A stretch of 64,000 nucleotides of DNA from Salvator merianae (GCA_003586115.2 QVOM02000029.1:23116829-23180828), one strand, 5' to 3'; shown: positions 1 through 13,883, numbered from the stretch's first letter. The notes: generated by a model not told the origin, from the letters alone. Translations and numbers: made by a program.

Positions 1-254
1 GCTGCATTCCTGCTTATGGATGGTCTTCAAGGTTAGCCTCATGAACAGCACAGTGTATGTGTATAAGCTAATACCAATTTTAAACAGAAGCACGTCTCAG
101 TTTTCATTGCAAGCAAGCCTCTATTTACCAGCTCTCCATTATTCCAAGAAAAATGTATTATATTGGGCACTGTAAAACAGAAAAGGCCACATGTGCCTAA
201 GGACATACCAAGTGAGGTAAAGTAAAAAAGCACCAAAAAGAGGTTCACAGGCAC

Positions 255-457
255 CAGTGGTGACCTGCAGCTTTAAGCCCGGGTGTCCATGCTCTGCGCG
301 AAGTGCACCATGGCTGTTCATGGGGCCTCTGGGCCTCCATACTGCCTCAGCAGGCAACCTACTGAGGCAGTACGGAGGCCCAGAGGCCCCACGAACAGCC
401 ATGGCATGCTTTGCGCAGGACATGAACACCCGGGCTTAAAGCTGGTGGTGGCTGCTG
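255..457. mobile_element. Palindromic hAT-type MITE, copy 1 (in TRPS1 intron)
   Basis: The element begins CAGTGG and ends GCTGCTG. It is flanked by an exact 8-bp direct repeat ACAGGCAC (247-254 and 458-465). The inner arms 269-350 and 362-443 are 82 nt each and are reverse complements with about 10 mismatches, all transitions; only 11 bases separate them. It has no coding capacity. CAG ends plus 8-bp target duplications are typical of the hAT superfamily. Homologous copies are at 22004-22194 and 40401-40605. Confidence 0.88.
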
Positions 458-1454
458 ACAGGCACACACACGCACATACCAAGAGGTCCCTTCTCTTCTC
501 TTACAACCTGTCAAATTCACCTGTCCAGGACATTTCTGCTTGAAGCTAGCCCGAAAGGGCACACTGAAAAGATGCTGAATAGCAACTGGAAGAGTGAGCT
601 GTAGAAAAGTTCACACTGAGCATGCTTCCTTCTTCCTTCTGTTTGCTACTCTCCACTTACACAGAAGTGTGTCCCGGAAACTGTGTATGGTTTCCATTAC
701 TATGGGAGCCACTGAATCAAGCCTTCGATGCACAGCCAAGCAATGCAAGCTGAACAGGAAGAAAAATCACTTTTTACTGGCATCTACAGACATCTGGATT
801 CATGTTGAAATGCTTAGTTAAAAGTTTGAATCAGGGATTAAAAATATCACTACTGACTTAGTATTAAAAGACAGCTATTTGATACAGAAGGAAATGCCTT
901 AGAAATACCTTGCTCCTGATGCTCGGATTCCCAAAATTGATAAATAATTTCCATTTATTCTGGAATCTATTGGAGAATTTTCATCCATTATCTTTTCTGC
1001 AACAATTTATTCTATCTTTAAGGATTTGATGAATGTGTGTGTCTGTGCGTGTTAACTTCAGGATTATTTCCTGCCTTGTCATAGACAAAAGTTTCTTAAT
1101 ATTTTTTACGTCTACATTTTTTAAAATGTAATCATCTGGATCATCATGTAAGATTGCTTGCCATCATAACTGCAATGTTTTATTCTCTCAACTTGGATAC
1201 AGGTTAAAGCAGATGTTTGAAAAGATTACTTAGCACAGAAATCACCACTGTCGGGTTGGGGGATACCATAGTTCTTTAAGCACAGCTTTCTCTGTTGCAA
1301 GCAAAATTTCTGATTCCTCTCTCCTTGACTGACAGACAGAAGTAATTGGGATGGGAGTGCTTGTAGAATACTCATAAATTCTAAGATTGCTCCCAAACTA
1401 AAAAATATTGCTATGCTAATACTGTAATAGAATCTCTGCATCTATCTCTGCATT

Positions 1455-1499
1455 TATCTGTCTGTCTGTCTGTCTATCTGTCTATCTATCTATCTATCT
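1455..1499. repeat. TCTG/TCTA tetranucleotide microsatellite
   Basis: This is a compound run of TCTG units followed by TCTA units, succeeded by a T/A-rich junction at 1500-1515. Confidence 0.9.
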
Positions 1500-1756
1500 T
1501 TTTTAAAAAAAAAAATCTCTTTATCTGGTGTTTATCCATAACATCCAGTCAATAAGGTAGACTAGTTCAATGTTATCCAGTTTCCTTGAATGTAAAGCAT
1601 GGATAGAGTTGTTTAAATAACAGTACTTGCTACAGTTGTGAATATTCCTTAGCTTGGCCTTAATGATAAGTATGATTAACCCATGTGTACTGTGGCAAGA
1701 AAGAATATTACTTTTTAAAGCAGTTCCTTGTCTACTTACAGTCAATACATAGTGAA

Positions 1757-1996
1757 CATAAGAACATATGAAGAGACCTGCTCGATCAGGCCACAGCCCA
1801 TCTAGTCCAGCATTCTGTTTCACACAGTGGCCCACCAATTGCTTCTAGGCATCTCAAGCAGATTAAAAAGGCATAACTTTTCACCTGCTCTCAACTCCCT
1901 GCAAATGGCCTTCAGAGGCATCCTGCCTGTCTCTGCACCCTGGAAGCAGTACCTAGCTATCCATTCAATTTCAAGGCATATCCAAGCTAGTATATG
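1757..1996 (-). repeat. CR1/L3-like LINE 3' end
   Basis: On the minus strand the copy ends with the sauropsid LINE tail (target GGGCCACTGTG, ACTAGATGGGC, then CTTATGTTC). On the plus strand this reads CATAAGAACATATGAAGAG, CCCATCTAGTCCAGC and ACAGTGGCCCACCAATTGC. It is homologous to the copies at 5932-6403 and 58886-58990. It is 5'-truncated and non-coding. Confidence 0.7.
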
Positions 1997-4400
1997 GGTG
2001 TAAGAATTTGTTTTTTATTCTATGTGTCTACATAATATGCAGCAAAGGGAATGTAAACACTGATTCCAGATAAGAATATTGTATTTACAAATCATTTATT
2101 CAAAGTAATTCTATGGTGGGGTGGGTATGAGTGAATGTGTGTGTGTGTGAAAAGTCATCATCCATAGAGCTTTGTGAGTATGGCATCATTATAAGACTAC
2201 ACCCTGCTCAACATGCCGCTACAAGTATATATCATCTCCAAGAAAATTTAGAAACAAAGCAGAGATGTTCTTCAATCAAATTCAAATGGAGGGCATACAA
2301 AATAGTTTCCATTTATTCAAACTTCTTGCATGGTAACAATGAGGTTGTTTAATGAAAAGTTTATTGATCTCCAAGGAAAGCATTTGGGCCATCAGTTATG
2401 TTCCAAAGAATAAGCCAGACTAGAAAATTTAAAAAAAAATATTTTAGTAGCCTATCAGGCAAACTTGCAAAGTGATGATACACTAACAGTAAGCATGGGT
2501 TTTTAACCTTAGGTGGTTGTATTTTGTCATTTTACGTTGCCTCAGAGTTTCAATAGTGTGGCATATATAGAGTTAGATATTTGATAATAAACATTTTATA
2601 CGTAGAAATCTACTCCAAACATGGTGACATACATATTGTTTCTGTTGTACTGAAATTAAGGCGAGACACTGAAGCATAATTATGATTCTGATTTAGAGGC
2701 ATTTGGTTGGTAAGGTAGCAGCAGGCAAGTATTCCGCTGACATTCTTGATTTTATTGCCTCAACTTAAAGTAACACAACTAATGAAATTGTGTTCTTGGT
2801 TTAAAAGGGCAATTGTTATTCTGACTTTGTGCTCACTGAAAAACATTTCCCCAATCTTGTTAAATTATTGCACTCATTTTAGATTTTTATGGCCGTGTAG
2901 GTTACCAGCCCTCATTTCTCTATGTTTCATTCATTTTCTTCGTATTGATGATTAATGGGTAATGTCGAATGTTAGAGTGAGCAGGCATCAGCAAATGCAG
3001 GATCATAATTAGTTTAGCTGACGAGGGCCTCTGATAGCACTTGCATCTGGATGGAAAAATTACCCTATAGGGAACTGGCTGATCACCAGGTCTTTTTAGT
3101 GATACATTGTGAAACGCCCGATGAATCAAATGCCCTTTCTATGCCAAGAAAGTGTTCCATACTCCCAAGCCAAAATTATGTCTGCAAAAAGCTTTCCATT
3201 TGAAACGTATCAGAGTACAATTATAACCATTGTACTTTCTTGGCACCAGTGACTCCTCTTCCCTACAGTATGGAACAGAGTTAAATAAATTACCTAAATT
3301 TGATGAAACCTTGAAATTTTGATTTACAGGGCTAGTAATTTTTTAATTTAGAACAAAATCAGTTTAATCTTTTACTGAAACTGTTCTCCCTCCACACTTG
3401 TGCAAGATGGAAAACTTAATAAACGTTTATTAACCAAGAAAAAAAAAAAATAGAACCAAGGTTGATTTTTTTTTTCTTGATGAGGAGAAAAGGCAGACCA
3501 AGACAGCCATGTCTTTGTTGTTCAGAGTTGTGCCCACAAGCATGGCATAAGTTCTGTGTGTGTGAGAGAAAAGGGGGAATGTGCACCAGCGCTCCTATTG
3601 AAATGAAGAAAAATTACTAATATCATTGTGCCACAGAAGCTAATAAGTTTTTCTCATCAGTTGAACCTTCTGCTTGAACAAGATTGATTATTATTAGTAA
3701 GGCTGTAAAATTCAGGCAGCATCCCATTGTACTTTTTTAACTCCTTGAAACTAAGCTAAATTTATCCTTTCAACTTTGGAAAGGATAGCACTAACATTGT
3801 TGTATGTTTTAAAGCTGAAACCAAGCCATGCTGTCATATAAGTCAATAGAATATGTTGATTTAGGAATATGGTAATCTATAATTCAAAGCTGTGAATACT
3901 CTTAGGAAAGAACAATCTCTCAAAAGAAATTGGAATGAAGCAGGATGTGAACCAGAAATAATTAGAACTTGTTAATAACTGCATGTTTACCAATAACACC
4001 ACCAACAGCAGCAGCAGCAACAAGTCTTGGTATAAATAGTTAACAAGACCAGCAGGAATCATTCTGGGTCAAAACAAAACATTGAGATTCAGAGTTGGGA
4101 GCCCAGTCATTAAAAAAGGACCAGCATTAAAAGTTCAAAAAGTTAAAGCTGTTACTGGGTGTTGGGGGAGAAAAGTGGTGGCGTTTTGCACACCTCATCC
4201 ATCATTGTAAAGTAAATTGTAATGAAAATCAGCAGTCCTTATTAAGCACAATTGAACCTGACCTCATTATGGGCCGTGTGGTTTTATATTATCAATTCCT
4301 GCCAGCCTAGAGAAAAAAACTCCTGTGTGGATTTGTGTGAACTCCATGGATCATGTGACTAGCCTTTGACCTTTTGTTTTTTTCCATTCCCTTCTTTCAG

Positions 4401-4523
4401 AGACGTAGAGGCTCGGGCGTTTTCTGTGCCAATTGCCTGACCACAAAGACCTCTCTCTGGCGAAAGAATGCAAACGGAGGATACGTATGCAACGCGTGTG
4501 GTCTCTACCAGAAGCTTCACTCG
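4401..4523 (+). CDS. TRPS1: TRPS1 internal exon encoding the GATA-type zinc finger
   Basis: This 123-bp, phase-0 exon encodes 41 residues from [12 protein letters not shown] to CGLYQKLHS. They contain a complete GATA finger: CANC, 17 residues, then CNAC (Cys at exon residues 9, 12, 30 and 33), with the [16 protein letters not shown] core of the family. TRPS1 is a nuclear zinc-finger repressor that binds GATA sites through this finger and acts in cartilage, bone and hair-follicle development (established knowledge). The acceptor is TTCTTTCAG at 4392-4400. The donor is TCG|GTAGGA with the intron starting at 4524. The reading frame runs past the donor without a stop, but the homology ends exactly at HS and resumes as TPRPLN at 12822, which fixes the boundaries. 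The basic stretch after the finger lies in the next exon. Identification is by direct recognition of the protein sequence. Confidence 0.97.
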
Positions 4524-5464
4524 GTAGGAAGAGCGTACTCACTTCACGCAGCAAAAGTTCTAGGCAGCTTGGCTAAGTTGGGCAGATGTGGTTAATTTCC
4601 TAACTGCACTTTTTTTTTTTCTGTTGCTTTTTAACGTGGCCACTTTCGGATCAGATGTGATTCATTATACAACATGCTGTTACACCACAGAGAGGAGCCT
4701 TTGTTGGAGATTACCAATGAGGCATTAATTATTTTGATACAAAATAGAGAATAAATGTGAAACTATTGCTTCCTGCTGCTTAGGCAGTTCACAGAAATGC
4801 GTTATGACAGAGCTTGTTTGGATAACGAAGGGGATGCTCATATGGTACTTTGCCTCAATAAGGCACCCGCTTCGTTCCCTGGTACCTTTGCGTGTGGTTG
4901 GTTAAGAACCCTGTGTAAAGGCCTTCCAGCCCTATATAAGAAGACTCTTAGCTGATGCAGTATAAAGAAGCTTCCTATGTCACTAATAAGCAGGAATACC
5001 CATTTCCTTGAAAATGGGGAAACAGCAGAAGCTGCTGTTCTGTTAGGTGTTATTTTTGAGAGTTTATAAACATTCCTGGTCAACAACTGAACTGAAAGAA
5101 AAGAGGTTTTGCCTCCCCTTACTTTTATCCTTAAACCCATGTTGCCAGGCGGGTACCAATCAAAATAGTGATCTGATATAAACCTTCAACAATTGATGAC
5201 CTCATCGTGAAGCTTTACACTAGCCTTTACTCACCTGTTTGTCCAAACCCTGGCTCAGCCTATATTGTTGCTATAATAGAACTCAGGCTGCAGCATTAAA
5301 AGAGCTTAACGCTGGGACCAGTGAATTGTATTAGGTGTGGCTTCCAGCTGGAAGGAACTCAACATGCCATGATATAGGCAACCACCACACAAAACCCTTC
5401 TGATTTGTACAGTTCCTCAAATTATATAGAACCTGTGGATATTGGGTTGCTATAGAAATTAGCC

Positions 5465-5493
5465 AAATAAATAAATAAATAAATAAATAAAAT
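5465..5493. repeat. (AAAT)n run
   Basis: A simple AAAT tandem run, probably the tail of an L2-like LINE fragment on the minus strand. Confidence 0.85.
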
Positions 5494-5659
5494 GTAGCTA
5501 AAAGCCTTGAAACAAAAATGACAGCACCACTAAGACCGCAGTGTGCAGGTCCAGAGTTATCTAGCACTTCTCTTTACTTTGGGCTTATGCAAGTGGATGC
5601 AGCTCTTTGAAATGCACTTTTTATAAAGTTCTCTTTAAAAGAGAAAAAAATGTTCTTTA

Positions 5660-5925
5660 TGATGTGCTTGGAGAGGCCCTCTTGATTGTGCCACAACCTT
5701 CAGTACTTAAAGGGAAGAGGGAACATGAGAGGGCCTTCTCAGTGATAGCCCTCAAATTACAGAATAGTCTCTCTCCTCTGAAATGTGTTAGGTACCTTCA
5801 TTGCTTACATTTGGTGCAGCTGCACTTCTTTACTCCAGCCTTTGACTGAAGAAACAGTTCCCTCTCCCCTTTCAGGCACTATTTGTTGTTTAGTGAGATT
5901 ATTTTACTGAGCTTTTTATCTTGGT
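5660..5925 (+). repeat. L2-like LINE fragment
   Basis: It contains the block AGGGCCTTCTCAGTGATAGC followed by a degenerate LWN-like coding end, as in the C-terminus of L2/CR1-group LINE proteins and their 3' tails. It is degenerate, with no intact frame. Confidence 0.5.
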
Positions 5926-5931
5926 TTTATT

Positions 5932-6403
5932 AAGAACGCAAGAACTTAAGAGGACCCTTGCTGGATCAGACCATGACCCATCTAGTTCAGCAAACTGTTC
6001 CACACAGTGGCCCACCAATTGCTTCTGGGCATTCTCAAGCAGAATAAAAAGGCAAAACCTTAATCTGCTCTGAACTCCCTGCAAATGGGTTTTACAGGCA
6101 TCCTGTATCCATTGATACACCTGACCTCCATGAATCTGTCCAATCCACACTTAAAACTATCCAGACTGATTGCTGTCATCACCTCTTCTGGTAATAAATT
6201 CCATAGACAGATGGCCCTCTGGGTGAAAAAATACTTCCCCTTGTCAGTCCTAACTCTCCTGCCCATCAGTTTCATAGAGTGCCCCCTGGTCCTAGTGCTG
6301 TGTGATAGAAAAAAGAATTTTTCTCTATCCACCTTTTCCATACTGTGCATGATTTTATATACCTTCCCTGAGATTTCTGGGTACAGGATGGGATACAAAT
6401 ACA
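5932..6403 (-). repeat. CR1/L3-like LINE: 3' coding end plus tail
   Basis: The minus strand reads through a frame containing GKYFFTQRAICLWNLLPEEV and SLDSFKCGLDRFME. This is the usual C-terminal end (W-N-x-L-P-E-E-V) of CR1-group LINE polyproteins. It then passes into the same 3' tail as the copy at 1757-1996. It is 5'-truncated, intronic and antisense to TRPS1. A frame in it of 114 codons is the largest remnant. Confidence 0.75.
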
Positions 6404-7791
6404 AATAAATGAATAAATAAATAAATGCTGTTATTTCATCTAGATAAGAATTTCAGGAGTACCTTCAAAGTATTATGATCTGTTGGCAACATGACAGGAT
6501 TGCCTACTGTTTTCCCTTTGACCAGTGAAGGTGGACTAGTTTAAAGTTTAAGAGAGCAAAGCCTATGCCTTACCTCTAAGTATTTGGCAGTTTCTGGAAT
6601 ATGGCCATGAGAATCGTTGCTTTCCATGCGGGCCAGGAATGGAGCAGAAAGGTGTAGAACATGCTTGCAGACTTCTGCATTCTGGCTGCCTATCCCAACA
6701 TACCTTCAGGGACAGGGGAAACTAAACTTCCCTGGCCTCTAATGTTGCAGCATGCCCAGAAATGGCCCAGTCACAGGGCTCTGTGTGGACCACTCCAGCC
6801 ACAGCCACCTATCTGCATGGAAATGGGAGAGCACTTTAAAGTGGAAAGTCCTCTTTCCTCGACACCTGCTGTACAATCCATAGGACCAGGCGGAAGTTGC
6901 CCTTTGTTAATTTGTGGCTGAAAATGTCAAGACCCAAAAATGGTTCTTCCACCCAGAGTTTTTTTTGTTGATTTGTTTCTAAAAGTTGGAAAAATCTGTA
7001 GTTATGCAACATTTCTATTTGAACTGATAAACAAATTATTTGAGAACAGTCTTTAGATATATCTGTGCAAAAAAAAAAAAAATCTCTTTTGGCCTTTAAC
7101 TCCCTAAGGTGATTTCTGTGTAATACATAAAATTCTCTAATGCAACTATACAGAATCAAAATATTTCAGACCTTGTCTGCTGTGTTCCTGCTTGTGATTT
7201 TTGCTCAGAGATAGGGGATCTGCTCCTGCCCTGCAGTGTAGACTTCAAAAGTCTGAGAATGGAGCAGACACCAAAAGTGTCTTTATCAACTTTTTCCTGT
7301 AGAGCATAGCAAAATTTATAGCTGTACTTGTTTAAAAGGCTGAGGAGATGATAGGAAAGAGATCTAAAACTTAAACAAGGACAGAGTAGTTACAGAGACA
7401 GTAGGAAGTAAGGAAACCTTGAGATGGCCATACTTGGATGTTACCTGAAAAGGAAAAGATATAATAAGACATTTCATTATCCTAGAACAAATGCAATGAT
7501 ATTTATAATAGCGGTAACTATCAAAAAGACTTTTAAGATCCATGCTTCGTTAGACTTCCTAGTCCTCCACAGTGGGCAGCTTTTAAGAGATGGTCATTAG
7601 CAGAAAATGGCCCTCTCCAGCTGTAAGTCTTCAGGGTTTAATTTTTAGGGCTATTCTGTTTCAAGTTGAAAATGCTCAAAAAGGTCCATTTCAGGTTGAA
7701 ATGTTTCAAGCGTGAATCATTTTGCATATCTCTAATACTTACCAGAATCAGAAACAACTGTAGTTTAAGATTCTGATTAGTTAAACTATGA

Positions 7792-8240
7792 CCTTTTCTG
7801 CATTTATCTTTAGAATGGTATTATGTGAGGCCCAGCCCTACTGAGCTCTCCCTTCCAGACTCTGGTGTAGACTAGAGAGGTCCCACCCACTGCTAGTATG
7901 CTACATCCACACTGGACATAGTGTGCCTGGTCTAAGGGGCCAAAATGGCCACCTTGACTGGGATACAGGAAACAGGCCTATGGATACTCCAGGAGCCACT
8001 AGACTAGCCCAGGAAGGTATGTACCGTGGACTGGTTTAGCAGGGGGGGCACATTTCAGCAGCACACCAAATTGTGCCATTGAATTGCCGCCCCCCCCCCC
8101 CCCCCGGACTCCAAGGCTAGGAACTCACATTTCTGGCTGCTGGAGCCCTCATAGCAGGCTCTGAATTTCGCATGAGCTTAGGAGCAGTGTGGGGCCTGTC
8201 CCAGAACAGGCCATACAAGTGCACACAGCCTTGCTCAGGG
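7792..8240. mobile_element. Probable family-B MITE remnant
   Basis: It starts near CCTTTTCTGCATTTA. It contains blocks shared with other family-B copies (GCACACCAAATTGTGCCATTGAA, split here by a C16 run; CAAGGCTAGGAACT; CCCACCCACTGCTAGTA). The right end is poorly defined, around GTGCACACAGCC. Extent and orientation are inferred by comparison with copies at 47497, 49618 and 57904. Confidence 0.45.
8090..8105. repeat. C16 homopolymer
   Basis: An uninterrupted run of 16 C within a probable DNA-transposon remnant; G-quadruplex or slippage prone on the minus strand. Confidence 0.95.
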
Positions 8241-8644
8241 ACGGCTGGAGGAGTCCAGCTCCCACAAGATTGGTTAACTAATCATCTGTGTCTAAGGCTA
8301 CATTCACATGGCTTGAAAGCTTCTTGGAGGTCATAGCATCTCATTGCATTTCCAATCCATTTTCATGGCACCTCCAACCCATCTCTAATGCACATTGAAA
8401 GTCCTTTTTTTCTGGTCTTTAATGTGCATTAATGGGGAGATGAGCACACTGGGCACACTGACGTGTGACAGTATCATCTCTGAACCACCTGAGCTGCCTC
8501 TGAGATACTTTAAAAAAAAACCCAACTCTGTGTGAATGCAGTTAAATATCGCCAGCAAATGGAAAATCTGTATTTGAAGCTCTGGTAGAATCTGGGAGGA
8601 TTTCTTAATATGATCTGCTGTTTCCAAACCTCAGTCAAGACTGC

Positions 8645-8735
8645 ATGCTCAAAATTATTAAGGAGTGGCTAGTGAAGCAGCTGCCTGAAAAGCAGAAGGT
8701 TGCAAGTTTGATCCCCAGCATCCCCTGGAAGATAT
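8645..8735 (+). repeat. Possible tRNA-derived SINE remnant
   Basis: TGGCTAGTGAAG followed by GGTTGCAAGTTTGATCC resembles the A and B boxes of a tRNA promoter with appropriate spacing. There is no cloverleaf-quality tRNA and no clear tail, so it is at most an old SINE head. Confidence 0.35.
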
Positions 8736-9480
8736 TAATGGCAAAACACTTTTGTTAAGGAAACTGCATGATTGTGTCTATGGAGACACCAGCAATTGGC
8801 TCTGACATTATTGCATTTAACAGCAACAATCAGAATGTATTAGGTTACCATGTGCAAAGAAGAAAAAATAAAGATACAATTTATACAAAGGTACAAGAGA
8901 AAGGCCCACATGTCGTAGCTTAAATAAAAATAAGACTTACATGCCCAAAACAGGACTGGGAACTTTGTCTATACCATAAATTGCAGCAGAAATCCATCCA
9001 TCTATGCATTCATTGTTAAAGTAAGCTTAATTTGATTTCAAGATTTTTTAACTGTTTACTCCAGTGATTGGTATTAAATATGAACAGTGTATATTAGGTC
9101 TATAAGAATAATTTTCTTTTGAAAAGAAAACCCTCATAGAGCAAAGGGCACAATCCTTATAAATAAATGTATTTTGGCCTCAGTCACTGCTAATCGGAAA
9201 TAAATTGTACAACCTTCATTTCATTAGCAGAGAATAACGATAACACTATTTCTAGTGCAATATGGAGTATGATTCTGAAATTTGATGTCCAGGGTTTAAT
9301 TTAATTCTGCCTAATCAAAGGCCAAATATATAATCCCGGTATATTGTGACAAACAGAAAAACATTGAAGTGGCCATACCTAGCTAGAAGTCTTTGTATTT
9401 ATAGCCGTAAGTGTAGTAAAATTCTTAGTCTTCAGTACCATATTTTTACTTGCTAGTTGGTTACTATATAACAAATTGTA

Positions 9481-9800
9481 TCCATCCATCCATTCATTCA
9501 AATATTTGTATCCTACCTTTATCTGAAGATCCCAGGAAAGTTTATAATTACAACAATAAAAATAAAATCCAAAGACAGTAAAGCATATTTAAATTATAAC
9601 CCTCCTCCTCCAGAAGGACAGAGGAAGCTAAACATCAATGCCCTGGGTGAAGAGATAAGTTTTAACTAGGGACCAAGAGCCATATAGAGCTGGCACCTGA
9701 TGTACTTTCACCAAGAGGCTGTTCCAGAGTTGACACCTAGGGTACCTTCACTGGGGGCTACCACAGAAAAGGCCCTGTCACAAGCTTTATCCAGATATGG
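9481..9800 (-). repeat. L2-like LINE 3' fragment
   Basis: On the minus strand the copy runs from ACAGGGCCTTTTCTGTGGTAG through a degraded LINE end to a target tail of AAATATTTGAATGAATGG. The same block GGCCTTTTCTGTGGTGGCTCCC occurs on the plus strand at 10456, marking two copies of one family in opposite orientation. Confidence 0.55.
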
Positions 9801-10435
9801 ATAAAGTGAACATTTAGAAATAAATTAATACACAGTCAAAAACTTGATATGTTGGCATCTCCCCTTCTTATTAGTTAAATCTGGGTTTTGTTTTTTGCAT
9901 ACATCATCATTATAACAATGTTGGCAATTGGGAAGGAATTGCCTGCTCGCAGAAATAAATGTATTTCAAGTGATTGCAGCCTGTAGTGGGTTCCTTTGAT
10001 GACAGAATGGACCAATGGATGTTGAGAAATATAATCCTTATATTCAATACATTCCTTTGGCAAACACTGCACAGGACCTTATGGTGTTGTGGGACAGACC
10101 TGTTGGTGCAGGAGCCACACATCTGTGCATCCGTACTGCACAGCAAGAGACCTCCTAGAATGCAGGATGCACACACTCCTGTACCCTAAGAGCATTCATT
10201 CCTTTGTTCATACTTGTTAGAACACAGCTATAGGAAGAGTTCTTGACACCCTTCTCTCCATGCTATGTCTTGTTGTACTTTGTGTTCTCTTGAACACAAG
10301 AAAATGATTTATCTTCCACAGAAATATTGAAACTAGGAAATGAAAGTTATCTGGCTTTAATGTTCAAAAACAGTGTTGTTTTCAGCATCATACAGAAGCT
10401 GTCTTTGCCTCTTTCATCCATTTGAGTTCACTTAC

Positions 10436-10575
10436 ATGCTTATGCAGGACAAAATGCAGGGCCTTTTCTGTGGTGGCTCCCAGACTTTGGAACAGCTTCC
10501 CTTTTTTATTGTTGTGACCTGCCCTGGGACCTTCAGGTGAAGGGTGGGATATAAATTCTTAAATGAATAAAAAGA
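10436..10575 (+). repeat. L2-like LINE 3' end
   Basis: GCAGGGCCTTTTCTGTGGTG, then GACCTGCCCTGGGACC and GGGTGGGATATAAATTC, then an A-rich tail. This is the usual reptile L2/CR1-group tail (CGCCCTGGG...GGGCGGTATATAAAT). It is truncated. Confidence 0.6.
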
Positions 10576-12779
10576 TACATTCTAGTACATACTTGAATAT
10601 TTTAAGTGTGTTTTATATATGTGTTTACATAGGTTCGATTTTAAGCATGTTTTAGTCTGTTTTTTATGGATTTCATGTTTATTGCTCTGAGACCTTTGTG
10701 TAAAGTGCAGGATATGGATGTTTGAGTAAAATAAATACTTAAAGAAAAGCATTGATGAAGAGGCCTTGATGATCCTAGAAAGATGACCAGCTCCTGCTCT
10801 TTCTCATCTAGCTTTGACAACAAAAGTAGTCAAATGCATTTGTTAACACAAATTTCTACAACATTTCTCAATAACACTCGGAAGGACAGAAACATGAACA
10901 TGGATAGTTTTACTTACTATTTTTCTATCCTGTGTTTTTTTCATGATGCCATTCATATTAGCCAACTCTAGATTGAAATGTATATGAAAAAAGAAAGACG
11001 TATGAATTAAATCTCCGAGCTGCTTGGGATGATGGTGTCCTTCCACTCTTTCCTCTGGACAGAGAAGCCATTTTTTTAAAAGAAATTTTCATAGATAATC
11101 ATGCCAAATCCTATTTAAACAAGCAAGCAAAATTTCAATCGTTTTAAAGAATTCTTGGTGACACAGGACAGAACAGTCACTCTGTTGCCTAAAGTTTGGA
11201 ATCTTTGTTCTTAGCTAGCCCTTACTTCTTCCTCATTGAGAAAACTGCGGCTACACTAGGTAATAGTTTCCAGTTTTTATTAAAAACACCTAAATTATAG
11301 TGAACATTTCTTCAGATTTATATATTTAATGTGTAAAGTTTAACAAGCAGCTGCTGTAGCCCAGTTGGAACTAAAGACAGCCCCTAAAACTCAGGAATAT
11401 CCCAGCGCCATATTAGGGTTGCCACATGTATTCTGGCAATCTCAACACAGACCTGGGATATAGAGGCAGAATCCTGTGATATTGCCATGTCAGAAAAAAA
11501 TAACTCCAAAGCTAGGTTTTGCTGCATAATGATATAACTACTGTGTCTGGCGGTTGCTTCTGGTTTTTTCCTAGTCAGTATACCCACTATGCAAGCACGA
11601 GGACAAAACCCGGATGAAAATACTCACTGCACAAATGCCGGGGTGGGCACTTGTACAGTCTCAGTATTTTGCCATTGGAAGCATCCCGGGAAGCATCCGG
11701 CAGAGACGGCGAGAGGCAATTGTGAGATCTAACCAAGATCTCATGTTTTCACCTCACTGTCCGGAGATAGCCTTAGTGTGAAGAAGGGTGAGATATAAAT
11801 GTTCAAATAAATAAATAGTTTGGTCCTCATCAGATTAGCTGGTGAAAGGGGTGGGCATCCATTGCTAAAATAATGGACTCTTCTGGATCCTGTGACACTT
11901 CCTGTTGTGCCTATGCCATGGAAAGTAAGCATTTTACAGCTATGCAGTGTGATTTACAACCACAAATATGGCTGATCAACCCTTGGCCAGGCCAGCAAAT
12001 GACATCACATGGATGGCCAAAGCATCACAGGAGGAAAGGAGTGCTGCCAAAGCACCAGAGAGTGCAGAATCCTGCATTCTTCCCTTCTGTGCGCTTCCAG
12101 ATTTCTGCAGTGGAGTGCAGATTGCAGGCATTTGCACACATGTGAGTCATGAGTCACAAGCGGGTGCACCTGTCATGTTAATAAGGTTGCCAGATTATGG
12201 CCCTTGTCTGAGAGGAATGTGGGAGAAGGATAAAAAGGAGGAAGAGGAGGAAAGGAATATTATGGTCAATACATCATGGTTTGTCAGCCCATCATTGAAT
12301 TGTTTGCCTGAGGTTTTCATCTTCCCAACATGCAAGACATCTGTGAATCTATCTTGATTCCCTAAACCATAATTTTCTAAAATGTTTCAAAGCAAGAATA
12401 TGGTTTAATGGATCCCACTAGCTGGCATTTTGAATTAAGATCTTATGTAAGCCCTTGTAAGTTCTTCATATCCTTGGTCTATTCTATAGTTTTTGTATTT
12501 TTGTGCACTCATAACACCCTTGAAGGTGTTCGGCAGTGTGAAAGATTGTTGGCCTGGAGAATTGTTTTTAACTAAAGAAGTTTGATACCAGCTAAAGCAT
12601 TTCAAAGGCCTCTCACACGGCACATCTTTAATCGATTGACATTAGTGTGAATGCTTGCTTTTAACTGGCTGCCTTCTTGTTCTGAGGAAGTCATTTCTTG
12701 AAAATGCTGCCTGAACATGGCTTGAGTTCCTAATCATAACTGGAGATTTGCATGAGCAGTTCTGCAAAGCTTTGCTTAG

Positions 12780-13883
<1,104 letters not shown>

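Larger units (their letters stand above)
1..4400 (+). other. TRPS1: TRPS1 intron before the GATA-finger exon (3' part)
   Basis: This sequence lies upstream of a recognised TRPS1 exon and ends in a good acceptor (pyrimidine-rich run, then CAG at 4398-4400). No exon or gene was recognised in it. It holds a palindromic DNA element (255-457), a TCTG/TCTA microsatellite and a CR1-like LINE end (1757-1996). Bases 2000-4400 are AT-rich and free of repeats I can name. The last ~250 bp before the exon look non-repetitive and could contain conserved regulatory sequence, but nothing specific can be assigned. Confidence 0.85.

Noticed and set aside
255..457. A conventional microRNA precursor
   Set aside because: The stem is longer than usual, occurs in at least three dispersed copies and has transposon target duplications. 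It is primarily a mobile element, though small RNAs from it remain possible.
257..543. Overlapping open frames in both strands near the window start
   Set aside because: They are mirror translations of the palindromic transposon and have no coding meaning.
6060..6404. A 114-codon minus-strand frame that looks protein-like
   Set aside because: It is the C-terminal end of a CR1-group LINE, not a host gene.
8645..8735. A genuine tRNA gene
   Set aside because: Only A- and B-box-like strings are visible. A cloverleaf with paired acceptor stem and a Pol III T-run terminator is lacking.
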